Assembly: GCF_013870515.1 (NCBI RefSeq) | Contig: NZ_JACBXA010000022.1 | Span: 1 to 45,278, forward strand | Direction: 5' to 3' | Length of the DNA: 45,278 bases | From: Streptomyces albidus (ex Kaewkla and Franco 2022) | GTDB taxonomy: Bacteria; Actinomycetota; Actinomycetes; Streptomycetales; Streptomycetaceae | Part shown: in pieces, positions 1 to 7,575 of the stretch | How the letters are laid out: every line of letters begins with the position of its first letter | Numbering within the stretch: position 1 is the first letter of the stretch | Program-made: the position numbers and the translations under genes | Notes under the pieces: model-generated | What the model was told of the DNA's origin: nothing | The model's database searches: none | The model's input: only the letters and a program-made list of their open reading frames with translations

Positions 1-44
1 CGGCCCGCCGCGACACGCTCGCGCAGAGCGCCCGCGGCGGGCCG
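1..44 (-). terminator. Terminator hairpin of the sigma-factor gene
   Basis: A perfect 12-bp inverted repeat (CGGCCCGCCGCG at 1-12, its complement at 33-44) encloses a second 5-bp stem (16-20 with 26-30). It begins about 24 nt past the stop of the minus-strand sigma-factor gene. There is no U-tract, as is usual for GC-rich actinobacterial terminators. The outer stem may continue beyond the window edge. Confidence 0.7.
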
Positions 45-67
45 GCCCCGGATCGGTCCGGCAGGAA

Positions 68-892
68 CTACGCGGCGGCGAGCTCCTTCTCCTCGACCTC
101 GGCGTCGACTTCCTGGTGGATGCGGTCGCAGGTGCGGCTGATGAGCCGCGAGACGTGCATCTGCGAGATCCCGAGCTGATCTGCGATCTTGCTCTGCGTC
201 ATGTCGCAGAAGAACCGCAGGTACAGGATGTGACGCTCACGCTCCGGCAGGCGGCGCAGCCGCGGCTTGACCGACTCCCGGTAGATCACGTTGTCGAAGC
301 CCGGCTCCTTGCGGCCCATCGTGTCGGCCAGTGAGTAGCCGTCGTCCGCGCCCGGCAGCTCGGCGTCCAGGGAGAGGGTGCTGTAGCTCTCCAGCGCCTC
401 CATGCCCACCAGCACGTCCTCCTCCGTCATCCGGGCGTGCTCGGCGACTTCGGCGACGGACGGGCTGCGGCCGCTCATCGAGAGGCTCAGTTCACGGCGG
501 CTGATGCGGACCCGGTTGCGCAGTTCCTGCACACGACGCGGGACGTGCACACCCCACATGTGGTCACGGAAGTGACGCTTGATCTCGCCCACGATCGTGG
601 GCACCGCGAAGCTCTCGAAGGCGCTGCCGCGGTCGGGGTCGTAGCGGGTGACGGCCTTCACCAGGCCGAGCGAGGCGACCTGCTGGAGGTCCTCCAGTGC
701 TTCACCGCGGTTACGGAATCGCTGGGCGAGCCGCTCCGCCATGGGCATCCAGGCCCGAACGACTTCCTGACGCAGTTCTTCCTTCTCCGGTCCCTCGGGA
801 AGGGAGACGATGCGGCGGAAATCGGCGGCGGTGTCGGGGGCGTCGTCATGAGGGTGGCGTGCGCGCTTCGTTGCGGTTCGCTCGGTCGTCAT
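68..892 (-). CDS. RNA polymerase sigma factor, SigB/SigF (stress/sporulation) family
   Basis: Alternative sigma-70 factor of 274 aa, which would direct RNA polymerase to stress or development promoters in the cytoplasm. Region 2 spans about residues 45-117 with the DLQQVASLGLVKAVTRYDP core; region 3 about 125-190; region 4 about 207-260 with the helix-turn-helix MTQSKIADQLGISQMHVSRL at 231-250. There is no region 1.1, typical of the SigB/F/G group. The ATG at 892 is chosen because GGAAGAGG lies 10 nt upstream; an in-frame ATG further up lacks such a site. The gene is divergent from the thiamine-diphosphate enzyme across 300 bp and no anti-sigma gene is adjacent, so its partner must be elsewhere. 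Family assignment is secure; which Streptomyces paralogue (B, F, G, H, I and so on) I cannot tell. Confidence 0.93.
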   Translation of the reverse strand: MTTERTATKRARHPHDDAPDTAADFRRIVSLPEGPEKEELRQEVVRAWMPMAERLAQRFRNRGEALEDLQQVASLGLVKAVTRYDPDRGSAFESFAVPTIVGEIKRHFRDHMWGVHVPRRVQELRNRVRISRRELSLSMSGRSPSVAEVAEHARMTEEDVLVGMEALESYSTLSLDAELPGADDGYSLADTMGRKEPGFDNVIYRESVKPRLRRLPERERHILYLRFFCDMTQSKIADQLGISQMHVSRLISRTCDRIHQEVDAEVEEKELAAA

Positions 893-1192
893 CTTCGGTC
901 GACCTCTTCCCATTCCCATCGGTGTCCTGCATTTGAGCAAACACCGCGAGAACAGGCACAGGCGGTAGGACCTCGACGGTCCCGAGGGGACGCACTGGTC
1001 CCGCTCCCGCGGATGTGCCTTCTTGCCGAAGCACGTGATGGTTCGTCTGCCCGTGCCCCCTGGCAGCAAACGTGGCTTCCCCCAACCCACTTGTGCGATA
1101 CGCCACCCGTGCCTGCACCCCGCCGCCCCGGGGGTTTCCGGCAACTCCGCCCGGTAACCCGAGGACGTCCCCGGGGCCCGAGAGGAGCGCAC
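893..1192. other. Divergent intergenic region, sigma factor / ThDP enzyme
   Basis: This 300-bp stretch must hold the promoters of both divergent genes. I found no strong match to TTGACA/TANNNT or to the SigB-type GNNT-N14-16-GGGTAC/T on either strand. The best minus-strand candidate is GTTT-N15-GGGCAG near 1040-1070, which is weak. No ORF with convincing coding character is seen. Confidence 0.5.
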
Positions 1193-3103
1193 ATGACCGA
1201 GAAGGTTTCCGACTACATCCTGCGCAGGCTGCGCGAGTGGGAGGTCGAGCACGTCTTCGGATACCCCGGTGACGGCATCAACGGCCTCCTCGCCGCGTGG
1301 GAACGCGCCAAGAACGAACCCCGTTTCGTGCAGGCACGTCACGAGGAGACCGCGGCGCTCGAAGCAGTCGGATATGCCAAGTTCAGCGGCAAGCTGGGCG
1401 TGTGCGCGGCGACCTCGGGCCCCGGTGCCGTCCATCTGCTCAACGGGCTCTACGACGCCAAGCTGGACCACGTACCGGTGGTGGCGATCGTCGGGCAGAC
1501 GGCGCGCTCCGCGATGGGAGGGTCCTACCAGCAGGAGATCGATCTGCACTCCCTCTACAAGGACGTCGCCTCGGAGTTCCTGGAGACGGTCACCGTCCCC
1601 GAGCAGCTGCCCAACGTGCTGGACCGTGCGATCCGTACCGCTTACGCACGCCGCGCCCCGACCGCTGTCATCATCCCGGCCGATGTGCAGGACCTCGTGT
1701 ACGAGCCTCCCGGCCACGAGTTCAAGATGGTGCCCTCCAGCCTCGGCAGCAGCGGCTGGCAGGCGGAACCCAGCGAGGCCGCCCTCGATCACGCCGTCGA
1801 GGTGCTCAGCGCCGGCAGGAAGGTGGCCGTCCTCGTCGGGCAGGGTGCGCGGGGCGCGCGGGCGGAGGTCGAGCAGATCGCCGACACCCTGCAGGCCGGA
1901 GTGGCCAAGGCACTGCTCGGGCTGGACGTGCTGCCGGACACCCTTCCGTACGTCACCGGCTCCGTCGGGCTGCTGGGAACCCGGCCGAGCTACGAGTTGA
2001 TGCAGGAGTGCGACACCCTCCTGACCATCGGTTCGAGCATGCCGTACAGCCAGTTCCTGCCTCCCTACGGCAAGGCGCGCGCCGTCCAGATCGACCTGGA
2101 CCCGCACATGGTGGGGATGCGCTACCCGTACGAGGTGAATCTCGTCGGTGATGCCAGGACCACCCTTCGGCGGCTGCTGGCCAAGCTCCCTCACAACGAC
2201 GAAGGGCTGGAGTGGCAGGAGGAGTTGATGGCCTCCGTGGACCGCTGGAAGGAGGTCATGCGTCGCCGCGCGGAGGTGAGCGCCGACCCCGTCAATCCCG
2301 AGTACGTGGCGCACTGCCTCGATCCGCTGCTGCCCGACGACGCGATCATCACCGCCGACTCCGGTTCGGCCACCAACTGGTACGCGCGGCATCTGACCAT
2401 GCGCGGCTCCATGCGCGGCTCGCTCTCCGGGACCCTGGCGACGATGGGCTGTGCCGTTCCGTACGCGATCGGCGCCAAGTTCGCCCACCCGGACCGGCCC
2501 GTGGTGGCTCTGGTCGGCGACGGCGCGATGCAGATGAACGGCATGGCGGAGCTGATCACCCTCGCCAAGTACCGCCTGGCCTGGGAGGATCCGCGGCTGG
2601 TCATCGGGGTGTGGAACAACCGGGACCTCAACCAGGTCACCTGGGAGATGCGCGCCATGAGCGGGGCACCGCAGTTCGTGCCTTCGCAGTCGCTGCCCGA
2701 CGTCTCCTACGCGGCCTTCGCGAATTCGCTGGGGATGACCGGCATCCGCGTCGACGAGCCGGAGGACGTCGAAGGCGCCTGGCGGGCGGCACTGGAGTCC
2801 GGCGGCCCCGCCGTGGTGGAGTTCATGACCGATCCGGCGGTGCCCCCGATCCCGCCGCACGCGAACTGGGACCAGGTCGAGGCGACGGCCGCGGCGATCA
2901 TCAAGGGCGACTCCGACCGCAAGGGGATGCTGAAGCAGGGCATCAAGGCGAAGGTCCAGGAGTTCCTGCCGGGCGCCAAGCCGCACCCCTCTGAGCGGAC
3001 GAAGAAGGCGGAGGCCGCCGGGAGTGACGAGGTGACCGGCTCCTCGCAGAGTGCGGACGGCCCCTCGCCGGGCGACAGCCCTTCACCGGGCGGGAAGGTC
3101 TGA
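1193..3103 (+). CDS. Thiamine-diphosphate-dependent enzyme, pyruvate dehydrogenase (quinone)/PoxB-like
   Basis: A 636-aa ThDP enzyme of the PoxB/acetolactate-synthase superfamily, probably decarboxylating pyruvate or another 2-keto acid. Three domains are visible: an N-terminal Pyr domain (about 1-175) with the activating Glu in RHEE (49-52), a central domain (about 190-330), and a C-terminal PP domain (about 370-550) with the ThDP/Mg motif GDGAMQM (442-448) followed by WNN (474-476). E. coli PoxB is 572 aa, so this protein carries an extra tail; residues 600-636 are low-complexity (Ser, Pro, Gly, Glu, Lys). A clear GAGAGGAG site lies 6 nt before the chosen ATG. The cofactor family is certain. 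Quinone coupling is inferred from similarity; a carboligase or oxalyl-CoA-type activity is less likely but not excluded. Confidence 0.85.
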   Translation: MTEKVSDYILRRLREWEVEHVFGYPGDGINGLLAAWERAKNEPRFVQARHEETAALEAVGYAKFSGKLGVCAATSGPGAVHLLNGLYDAKLDHVPVVAIVGQTARSAMGGSYQQEIDLHSLYKDVASEFLETVTVPEQLPNVLDRAIRTAYARRAPTAVIIPADVQDLVYEPPGHEFKMVPSSLGSSGWQAEPSEAALDHAVEVLSAGRKVAVLVGQGARGARAEVEQIADTLQAGVAKALLGLDVLPDTLPYVTGSVGLLGTRPSYELMQECDTLLTIGSSMPYSQFLPPYGKARAVQIDLDPHMVGMRYPYEVNLVGDARTTLRRLLAKLPHNDEGLEWQEELMASVDRWKEVMRRRAEVSADPVNPEYVAHCLDPLLPDDAIITADSGSATNWYARHLTMRGSMRGSLSGTLATMGCAVPYAIGAKFAHPDRPVVALVGDGAMQMNGMAELITLAKYRLAWEDPRLVIGVWNNRDLNQVTWEMRAMSGAPQFVPSQSLPDVSYAAFANSLGMTGIRVDEPEDVEGAWRAALESGGPAVVEFMTDPAVPPIPPHANWDQVEATAAAIIKGDSDRKGMLKQGIKAKVQEFLPGAKPHPSERTKKAEAAGSDEVTGSSQSADGPSPGDSPSPGGKV

Positions 3104-3133
3104 TCCCTCCCCGGCTCACACGCCCGACTCACA

Positions 3134-3164
3134 CGCCCGCCCCGCTCCAAGAGCGGGGCGGGCG
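3134..3164 (+). terminator. Rho-independent-type terminator of the ThDP enzyme gene
   Basis: A perfect 14-bp stem (3134-3147 with 3151-3164) closed by a CAA loop, about 30 nt after the stop at 3103. ACAC/GTGT repeats flank the stem outside a one-base mismatch. No U-run follows. Confidence 0.85.
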
Positions 3165-3292
3165 AGGTGTGACGGCCCGGGCCGGCGTGGGCGGTCGGGG
3201 CTGACCCGGGCCGGGTCCGTCGTCCACAGCGGCGGTACGAAACCGCCTGCGGTACGGCGCCGCGAGTACCCGCACGGGTCGATCCGATTCCC

Positions 3293-3320
3293 GTTCCCCC
3301 GTCAGCGAGTTCGGGGGAAC
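3293..3320 (-). terminator. Hairpin downstream of the DUF6158 gene
   Basis: A perfect 9-bp inverted repeat (GTTCCCCCG at 3293-3301, CGGGGGAAC at 3312-3320) with a 10-nt loop, about 40 nt past the stop of the minus-strand DUF6158 gene. Position and stem quality fit a terminator for that gene; a protein-binding dyad is the alternative. Confidence 0.6.
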
Positions 3321-3359
3321 CTCGGGAACCGCGTCACCGGAGAGAGGGGCCCCGGGCGG

Positions 3360-3581
3360 TCACCGGCCGCGAGCGCGGGCGCCCTCCCTCGTACGGCCCG
3401 GGGTGATCGGCCGGTCCGGGTGCCGACGCAGATACTCGGCCTCCAGCTCGGTCATGCGCACGCTGTGCGCGGCCAACGCGTCCGCCGGCGCATGCAGCAG
3501 AGTGTCGTGGCGGGTGCGGTGAATGGTCTCCAGCTCCTTGAGAAGGTCCGCGTCGCTCAACTCACGTGGATCGATTCCCAT
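3360..3581 (-). CDS. Small DUF6158-family protein
   Basis: A 73-aa, highly charged, mostly helical protein starting MGIDPRELSDADLLKELE and ending in a basic tail (PGRTREGARARGR). It resembles the short actinobacterial DUF6158 proteins I remember; no molecular function is known to me. No signal peptide or membrane segment is visible. The ATG at 3581 is preceded by AAAGGAAG with a 4-nt spacer. The leader upstream holds an 11-bp imperfect tandem repeat. The gene lies between a ThDP enzyme and a Vms1-like gene in what may be a general-stress block, which suggests but does not show a stress role. Confidence 0.72.
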   Translation of the reverse strand: MGIDPRELSDADLLKELETIHRTRHDTLLHAPADALAAHSVRMTELEAEYLRRHPDRPITPGRTREGARARGR

Positions 3582-3604
3582 GAATCTTCCTTTCTGGTTC
3601 CTCT

Positions 3605-3641
3605 CCGGTCCTGCTCCGGCCCTTCTCCGGTCTTTCTCCGG
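3605..3641. repeat. 11-bp imperfect tandem repeat in the leader of the DUF6158 gene
   Basis: CCGG recurs at 3605, 3616, 3627 and 3638, exactly every 11 bp, with unit CCGGTCCTGCT / CCGGCCCTTCT / CCGGTCTTTCT. A degenerate continuation has CCGG at 3648, 3666 and 3676. On the coding strand of the minus gene the unit reads roughly CCGGAGAAGGG, lying 24-60 nt upstream of its ATG. Confidence 0.7.
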
Positions 3642-3744
3642 CCCTCGCCGGTCCGCTCCGCCCTCCCGGCCCGCTCCGGGCCGATCTCCGCACGGGGCTG
3701 TGCACTGCGACGACCTGGTCGGGACGCCGGACCGGCCGTTTCTC

Positions 3745-3769
3745 GTGTGGCCCGCGACCGTACGGGTAC
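3745..3769 (+). promoter_or_regulatory. Candidate SigB-type promoter of the Vms1-like gene
   Basis: GTGT at 3745-3748, 15 nt, then GGGTAC at 3764-3769, 29 nt before the ATG at 3799. This matches the Streptomyces SigB-group consensus as I know it (GNNT, 14-16 nt, GGGTAC/T). No sigma-70-type (TTGACA/TANNNT) pair was seen here. A SigB-family factor is encoded 3 kb away. Function is inferred. Confidence 0.5.
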
Positions 3770-3798
3770 CCGGTCTCGGCAATCCAAGGAGGGAATCA

Positions 3799-5028
3799 AT
3801 GGAACTCGGATTCCTCGGCCCGCTCTTCGAGCGCCAGGGCCCCTGGGCGTCGGTGTACTTCGACACGACGACGGCCTCCGAGGACGCCGCGGCACGACAG
3901 AAGCTGACCGCCCGGTCGGCCTGCGACAGCCTCAAGAGCCAGGGCGCGGACGACGACACGTGCAGCGCCATGTACGACACCCTCGTCTCACTGCCCCGGG
4001 GAGCGCAGCTTCCCGGGCGCGCAGTATTCGCCACGCACGGTGAGGTGGTCCTCGACACGGAGCTGACGGTCCCGCCGCCCGGCGGCGGAGAGCCGCTCAC
4101 CTCCTGGCAGACACTCCCCCGAACCGGCCCCCTGCTCGAACTCGCGGACAGCGACCCTTCGTGCCTCGTCGCCTTCATCGACCGCCAGGGAGCCGAATTC
4201 GAGCTGCGCGGCCCCGTCCACGCCTACAGTGCGGGCCGGGTCACCGGCAGTGACTACCCGTTGCGCCGCACTCCCACGGGCAACTGGTCCGAGGGGCACT
4301 TCCAGGCCGCGGTCGAGAACACCTGGGAGCAGAACGCCGCGGAGATCGCAGAGGAGCTGCGCGTCCGCTGGGACAAGTGCGGAGCGGAGCTGCTCGTGCT
4401 GGCGGGGGACGCTCGCGAGCGCAACTCCGTGTACGACCAGTTGCCGCCCGACCTGCGTGAACGCACCTTCCAGGCGGAGCACGGCGTACGCGCCGACAGC
4501 GGCCCCGACGGCCCCGCCGCGAACACCTCGAAGGGGCGGCGGCTGCTGGAGGAGGAGATCACCGAGGCACGGGAGACGTACGGGCGACAGCGCTCCGCGA
4601 AGGTCCTGGAGCGCTTCCAGGCCGGGCGTGCGCCCACGGACGACGGCCGGCTCGATGCCGCCGAAGGCGTTCCGGCGCTGGTCGAGGCCGCGCGTGAGCA
4701 CCGGATCGGTGTGCTGCTGGTACGTCCGGAAGGCCCCGACAACCACCGCGAGGTCTGGGCGGGGGACGATCCCGACCAGATCGCGGTACGCCGCTCCGAG
4801 GGCCAGTACCTCGGCGCGACGGAACCCTGTTCCGTGCGGGCCGACGACGCGCTGATGCGGTCGGCGGCGGCAACGGGCGCCGACGTTCTGCGCGTACGGC
4901 CTGAGGACGCACCCGAAGGCGTGCCGGAGGATCTGCCCGACGGCGGTCTCGGTGCGTTGCTGCGGTGGCCCTACGAAGGAGCACCTGAAGGAGGTGGAGC
5001 CGGTGGCGGACAACATGCAACGGGGTAG
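3799..5028 (+). CDS. Rv2629/Vms1-type bacterial release-factor-like (baeRF) protein
   Basis: A 409-aa cytosolic protein with the architecture of archaeo-eukaryotic release factor homologues in bacteria (Rv2629/Vms1 group). The N-terminal domain starts MELGFLGPLF; the middle domain contains GNWSEGHFQAAVENTWEQN at about 161-179, the position of the catalytic GGQ-type loop; the C-terminal part (about 290-400) has an L7Ae-like fold pattern (VPALVEAAREHRIGVLLV). Family members are thought to act on peptidyl-tRNA or stalled ribosomes; activity here is inferred. The Shine-Dalgarno AAGGAGG with a 6-nt spacer fixes the start. The 3' end overlaps the DUF2795 gene by 26 nt, so the two are translationally coupled. 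A SigB-type promoter candidate lies directly upstream. The loop reads GNW rather than canonical GGQ; I recall GxW-type loops in this branch, but that should be verified. Confidence 0.8.
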   Translation: MELGFLGPLFERQGPWASVYFDTTTASEDAAARQKLTARSACDSLKSQGADDDTCSAMYDTLVSLPRGAQLPGRAVFATHGEVVLDTELTVPPPGGGEPLTSWQTLPRTGPLLELADSDPSCLVAFIDRQGAEFELRGPVHAYSAGRVTGSDYPLRRTPTGNWSEGHFQAAVENTWEQNAAEIAEELRVRWDKCGAELLVLAGDARERNSVYDQLPPDLRERTFQAEHGVRADSGPDGPAANTSKGRRLLEEEITEARETYGRQRSAKVLERFQAGRAPTDDGRLDAAEGVPALVEAAREHRIGVLLVRPEGPDNHREVWAGDDPDQIAVRRSEGQYLGATEPCSVRADDALMRSAAATGADVLRVRPEDAPEGVPEDLPDGGLGALLRWPYEGAPEGGGAGGGQHATG

Positions 5029-5416
5029 CGACCAGCTGAGCGCCCACCGGGACGAGGAGGCCAAGCGGGAGTTGGAGGGCTGGCTCAGGTCCGGTCACCC
5101 CACGCGGGCCGAGGAGTGGGCCGACGCCGAGCCGTCTGCCGACGACGACCCCGAGATCACCGAGCGTCCCGTCGGGATGCCTTTGGCGCCCGAGGACCGC
5201 AAGGAGGCGGACGACGAGGAGGTGCGCTCCGAACTCGCCCGCCACCTGGGACGCCATGCCTTCCCGGCGGACCGCAACGGCCTCAAGCGCGCGCTGATGG
5301 ATCAGTACGCGCCGGACTGGCAGGTGGAGACCGTGCGGGAGCTGCCGAAGGACGGCGGCACCTACCAGAACGTGCAGGAGGTGATGGCCGCGCTGGGCCG
5401 GAAGCCTCAGTCATAG
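5003..5416 (+). CDS. DUF2795 domain protein
   Basis: A 137-aa acidic protein. Residues about 65-130 form a DUF2795-type domain (EVRSELARHLGRHAFPADRNGLKRAL, then VRELPKDGGTYQNVQEVMAALG). The GTG at 5003 is chosen because AAGGAGG (4988-4994) sits 8 nt before it; this start lies inside the end of the Vms1-like gene. DUF2795 proteins are small actinobacterial proteins of unknown function. Coupling to a putative ribosome-rescue protein suggests the two products act in one process. A weak 6-bp GC hairpin (5426-5441) follows the stop and may end the transcript. Confidence 0.8.
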   Translation: MADNMQRGSDQLSAHRDEEAKRELEGWLRSGHPTRAEEWADAEPSADDDPEITERPVGMPLAPEDRKEADDEEVRSELARHLGRHAFPADRNGLKRALMDQYAPDWQVETVRELPKDGGTYQNVQEVMAALGRKPQS

Positions 5417-5628
5417 GGGTGAACCGGCCGCACGAGCGGCCCGCACATCACATCGACGACCGGTCGCTCAGCTCGCGCCCCCCGAGTTGACGTCCGAGTG
5501 GCATCCGGCCCTCGCCTGCCCGGCGGGGGCCGGATGCTGCCCTGGGTCGGATCTGCGGGAGCCCGCATGGGCCGGGTCACGTGGAGGCGAAGGTTTATGG
5601 ACATCCTGGTCAGAGAAAGCGAAGCTCC

Positions 5629-7359
5629 ATGGCAGACATCACCGGACGTGTGGGGCAAGGGCTCCGCAGCCTCCGCCGACAGCAGACCCCGGCAACGGCC
5701 GTGCAGCGTGTGCGCGCGCTGTTGCAACGGCCCGGCACCGGAGCCGCAGCGACACCACTGAAGGCGACGTCTGCCCGGCAACGGAGCGCCTCCACGATCC
5801 CTTCCTGGCGGGACTGGCCCGCCTTGAAGGCGTGGTCGAGCGCGGACCGTTCGGTCTTCGAGCTGGTGGCCAGCCGTGACTGGCCGGGTCCCGAGCGGAT
5901 CCTCCCCCGGCTGAGCAGGAGCGCCAATCACGGACGGCTGTGGTTCGCGGTGGCCGGTGCCGTCGCGCTGTCCAACACGCCTCGCGCCCGCAGGTGCGCC
6001 GCCCGCGGGCTCGCGTCCCTCGCTGTCGCCTCCGCCACCGTCAACACCCTCGGCAAGCGCTCGGTGCGGCGTCAGCGTCCGCTGCTGGACGGGGTGCCGC
6101 TGATACGGCAGTTGCACCGCCAGCCCGTCACCACGTCCTTCCCGTCGGGGCACGCCGCCTCGGCCGCGGCGTTCGCGACAGGCGTGGCCCTGGAGTCGCC
6201 GCGGTGGGGTGCGGCAGTGGCGCCGCTGGCGGCGGCGGTCGCCTTCTCGCGCGTCTACACGGGCGTCCACTACCCCAGTGACGTGCTGGTCGGTGCGGCC
6301 CTGGGCGTCGGCTCGGCGTTCGCCGTACGGGGCGTCGCCCCGACCCGCTCCCAACTCCCCTCGCCGGGACGCCCGTTGGTGGACGCTCCGGCGATGCCGG
6401 AAGGCTTGGGTCTCGTGCTCGTCGCGAACTCCACGTCCGGGTCCCGCGTCGAGGAGCCGGACGGCGAGCCCGATCCGGACGCGGAGCCGGAGGAACCGGC
6501 GACGCTCGGCGTGGTGCGGAGCATGCTGCCCAAGGCGGAGATCATCACCTGTGACCCCAGGTCCGGGCAGCTCGGCGAGGTCTTGGAGCAGGCGGCGGAC
6601 CGCGCGGCTCAACTGGGAGGCGCCCTCGGCGTCTGCGGCGGCGACGGCACCGTGAACACGGCGGCGACCGCCGCCGTTCGTGCAGACGTCCCCCTGGCGG
6701 TACTCCCCGGCGGCACGCACAACCACTTCGCATACGACCTGGGCATCGAGGAGTTCGCCGACACCTGCCGGGCGGTGCAGAGGGGCGACGCCGTCGCGGT
6801 CGACCTCGGGCGCTTCAGGGCGCAGCCCGGCTCCACGGCTGACCAGGGCGAGGAGGGCCGCACCTCCGGATACTTCCTCAACACCTTCAGCCTCGGCGCG
6901 TACCCGGAACTCGTCCGCCTGCGCGAGCGGTGGGCACACCGCATCGGACCGTGGCCCGCGGGAGTGCTGGCCGCACTGCACGTGCTGCGCACCAGCGGGC
7001 CGGTGGAGGCCGGACTGGGCGGCAAGGAACGGGCGTTGTGGCTGCTCTTCGCCGGCAACTGCGCCTACCGGGTCGGCATGGCGCCGGTGCGGCGCCACGA
7101 CCTGGCGGACGGGCAGCTCGACGTCCGGCTCGTCAAGGCGGGCCGCTGGGCCCGCATGCGGCTCTTCGTCGCGGCGCTGACCAGCGCCGTGGACCGCTCG
7201 CCGCTGCACAGCACGACACGCCTGCGCCGTCTGGTGATCAGCGACATCCCGCCGGGGACGCACCTGACGTACGACGGCGAAGTGGCCAAGGCACCCGGGC
7301 GGTTGCTCCTGGACAAGCAGCACGAGGCGCTGACGGTCTACCGTCCGCTGGACATGTGA
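5629..7359 (+). CDS. PAP2 phosphatase / diacylglycerol (lipid) kinase fusion
   Basis: A 576-aa two-domain protein. The N-terminal PAP2 domain (about 65-235) has all three phosphatase signatures: K143-x6-R150-P151, PSGHA at 172-176, and SRVYTGVHYPSD at 207-218; hydrophobic segments around them indicate membrane association. An acidic Pro/Glu linker (about 270-290) leads to a DAGK_cat domain with GGDGT at 337-341 and PGGTHNHFA at 360-368. The two halves have opposed chemistries, lipid phosphate hydrolysis and lipid phosphorylation. Such fusions occur in actinobacteria. The ATG at 5629 has only a weak site (GAGAAAG); a GTG at 5581 would add 16 residues. No obvious promoter was found in the 212 bp upstream. 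Confidence 0.88.
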   Translation: MADITGRVGQGLRSLRRQQTPATAVQRVRALLQRPGTGAAATPLKATSARQRSASTIPSWRDWPALKAWSSADRSVFELVASRDWPGPERILPRLSRSANHGRLWFAVAGAVALSNTPRARRCAARGLASLAVASATVNTLGKRSVRRQRPLLDGVPLIRQLHRQPVTTSFPSGHAASAAAFATGVALESPRWGAAVAPLAAAVAFSRVYTGVHYPSDVLVGAALGVGSAFAVRGVAPTRSQLPSPGRPLVDAPAMPEGLGLVLVANSTSGSRVEEPDGEPDPDAEPEEPATLGVVRSMLPKAEIITCDPRSGQLGEVLEQAADRAAQLGGALGVCGGDGTVNTAATAAVRADVPLAVLPGGTHNHFAYDLGIEEFADTCRAVQRGDAVAVDLGRFRAQPGSTADQGEEGRTSGYFLNTFSLGAYPELVRLRERWAHRIGPWPAGVLAALHVLRTSGPVEAGLGGKERALWLLFAGNCAYRVGMAPVRRHDLADGQLDVRLVKAGRWARMRLFVAALTSAVDRSPLHSTTRLRRLVISDIPPGTHLTYDGEVAKAPGRLLLDKQHEALTVYRPLDM

Positions 7360-7539
7360 GCCCGCCCCTGGTGCGGTGACGCTCGTAACACCCCGGGCAT
7401 CCCTGAAGATCGAACGGCCGTGTGACATACGGTTGTTCATGGTCACGGAAGCGGATGCCGAACGGGGCGGGGCATGGAACTCCCTGACGGCACAGCTCGA
7501 GTCGGACGCGTGAACTCATCCCAGTTCATGAGACGCCTC

Positions 7540-7575
7540 TGCCCAGCATGTGGGCCCCGCGCCTACCCTGCCCCC
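7540..7575 (+). promoter_or_regulatory. Leaderless-type promoter of the methyltransferase gene
   Basis: TACCCT at 7564-7569 lies 6 nt before the ATG at 7576, so transcription would begin at the start codon; no Shine-Dalgarno is present. The -35 position (7540-7545, TGCCCA) is poor. A 6-bp dyad TGAACT-N6-AGTTCA (7511-7528) just upstream could bind a regulator. Confidence 0.45.

Noticed and set aside
437..1192. In-frame N-terminal extension of the ThDP enzyme
   Set aside because: It is antisense to the sigma factor and low in complexity; the ATG at 1193 has a clear Shine-Dalgarno and matches the family N-terminus.
893..1192. SigB-type autoregulatory promoter for the sigma-factor gene
   Set aside because: The candidates GTTT-N15-GGGCAG and GGGT-N16-GGGTTG deviate too far from GNNT-N14-16-GGGTAC/T to list as a site.
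893..2986. Very long minus-strand open frame continuing upstream of the sigma factor (about 970 codons in total)
   Set aside because: The part beyond 892 is antisense to the ThDP enzyme, has no family motif, and is a by-product of GC-biased codons; the sigma factor has its own ATG and ribosome site.
3605..3679. CCGG repeat as a CRISPR array
   Set aside because: Period is 11 bp with no unique spacers and no cas genes nearby.
5407..7446. 679-codon minus-strand open frame opposite the PAP2-DAGK gene
   Set aside because: No recognisable domain; Arg/Gly/Val/His-rich shadow of a strongly supported plus-strand gene.
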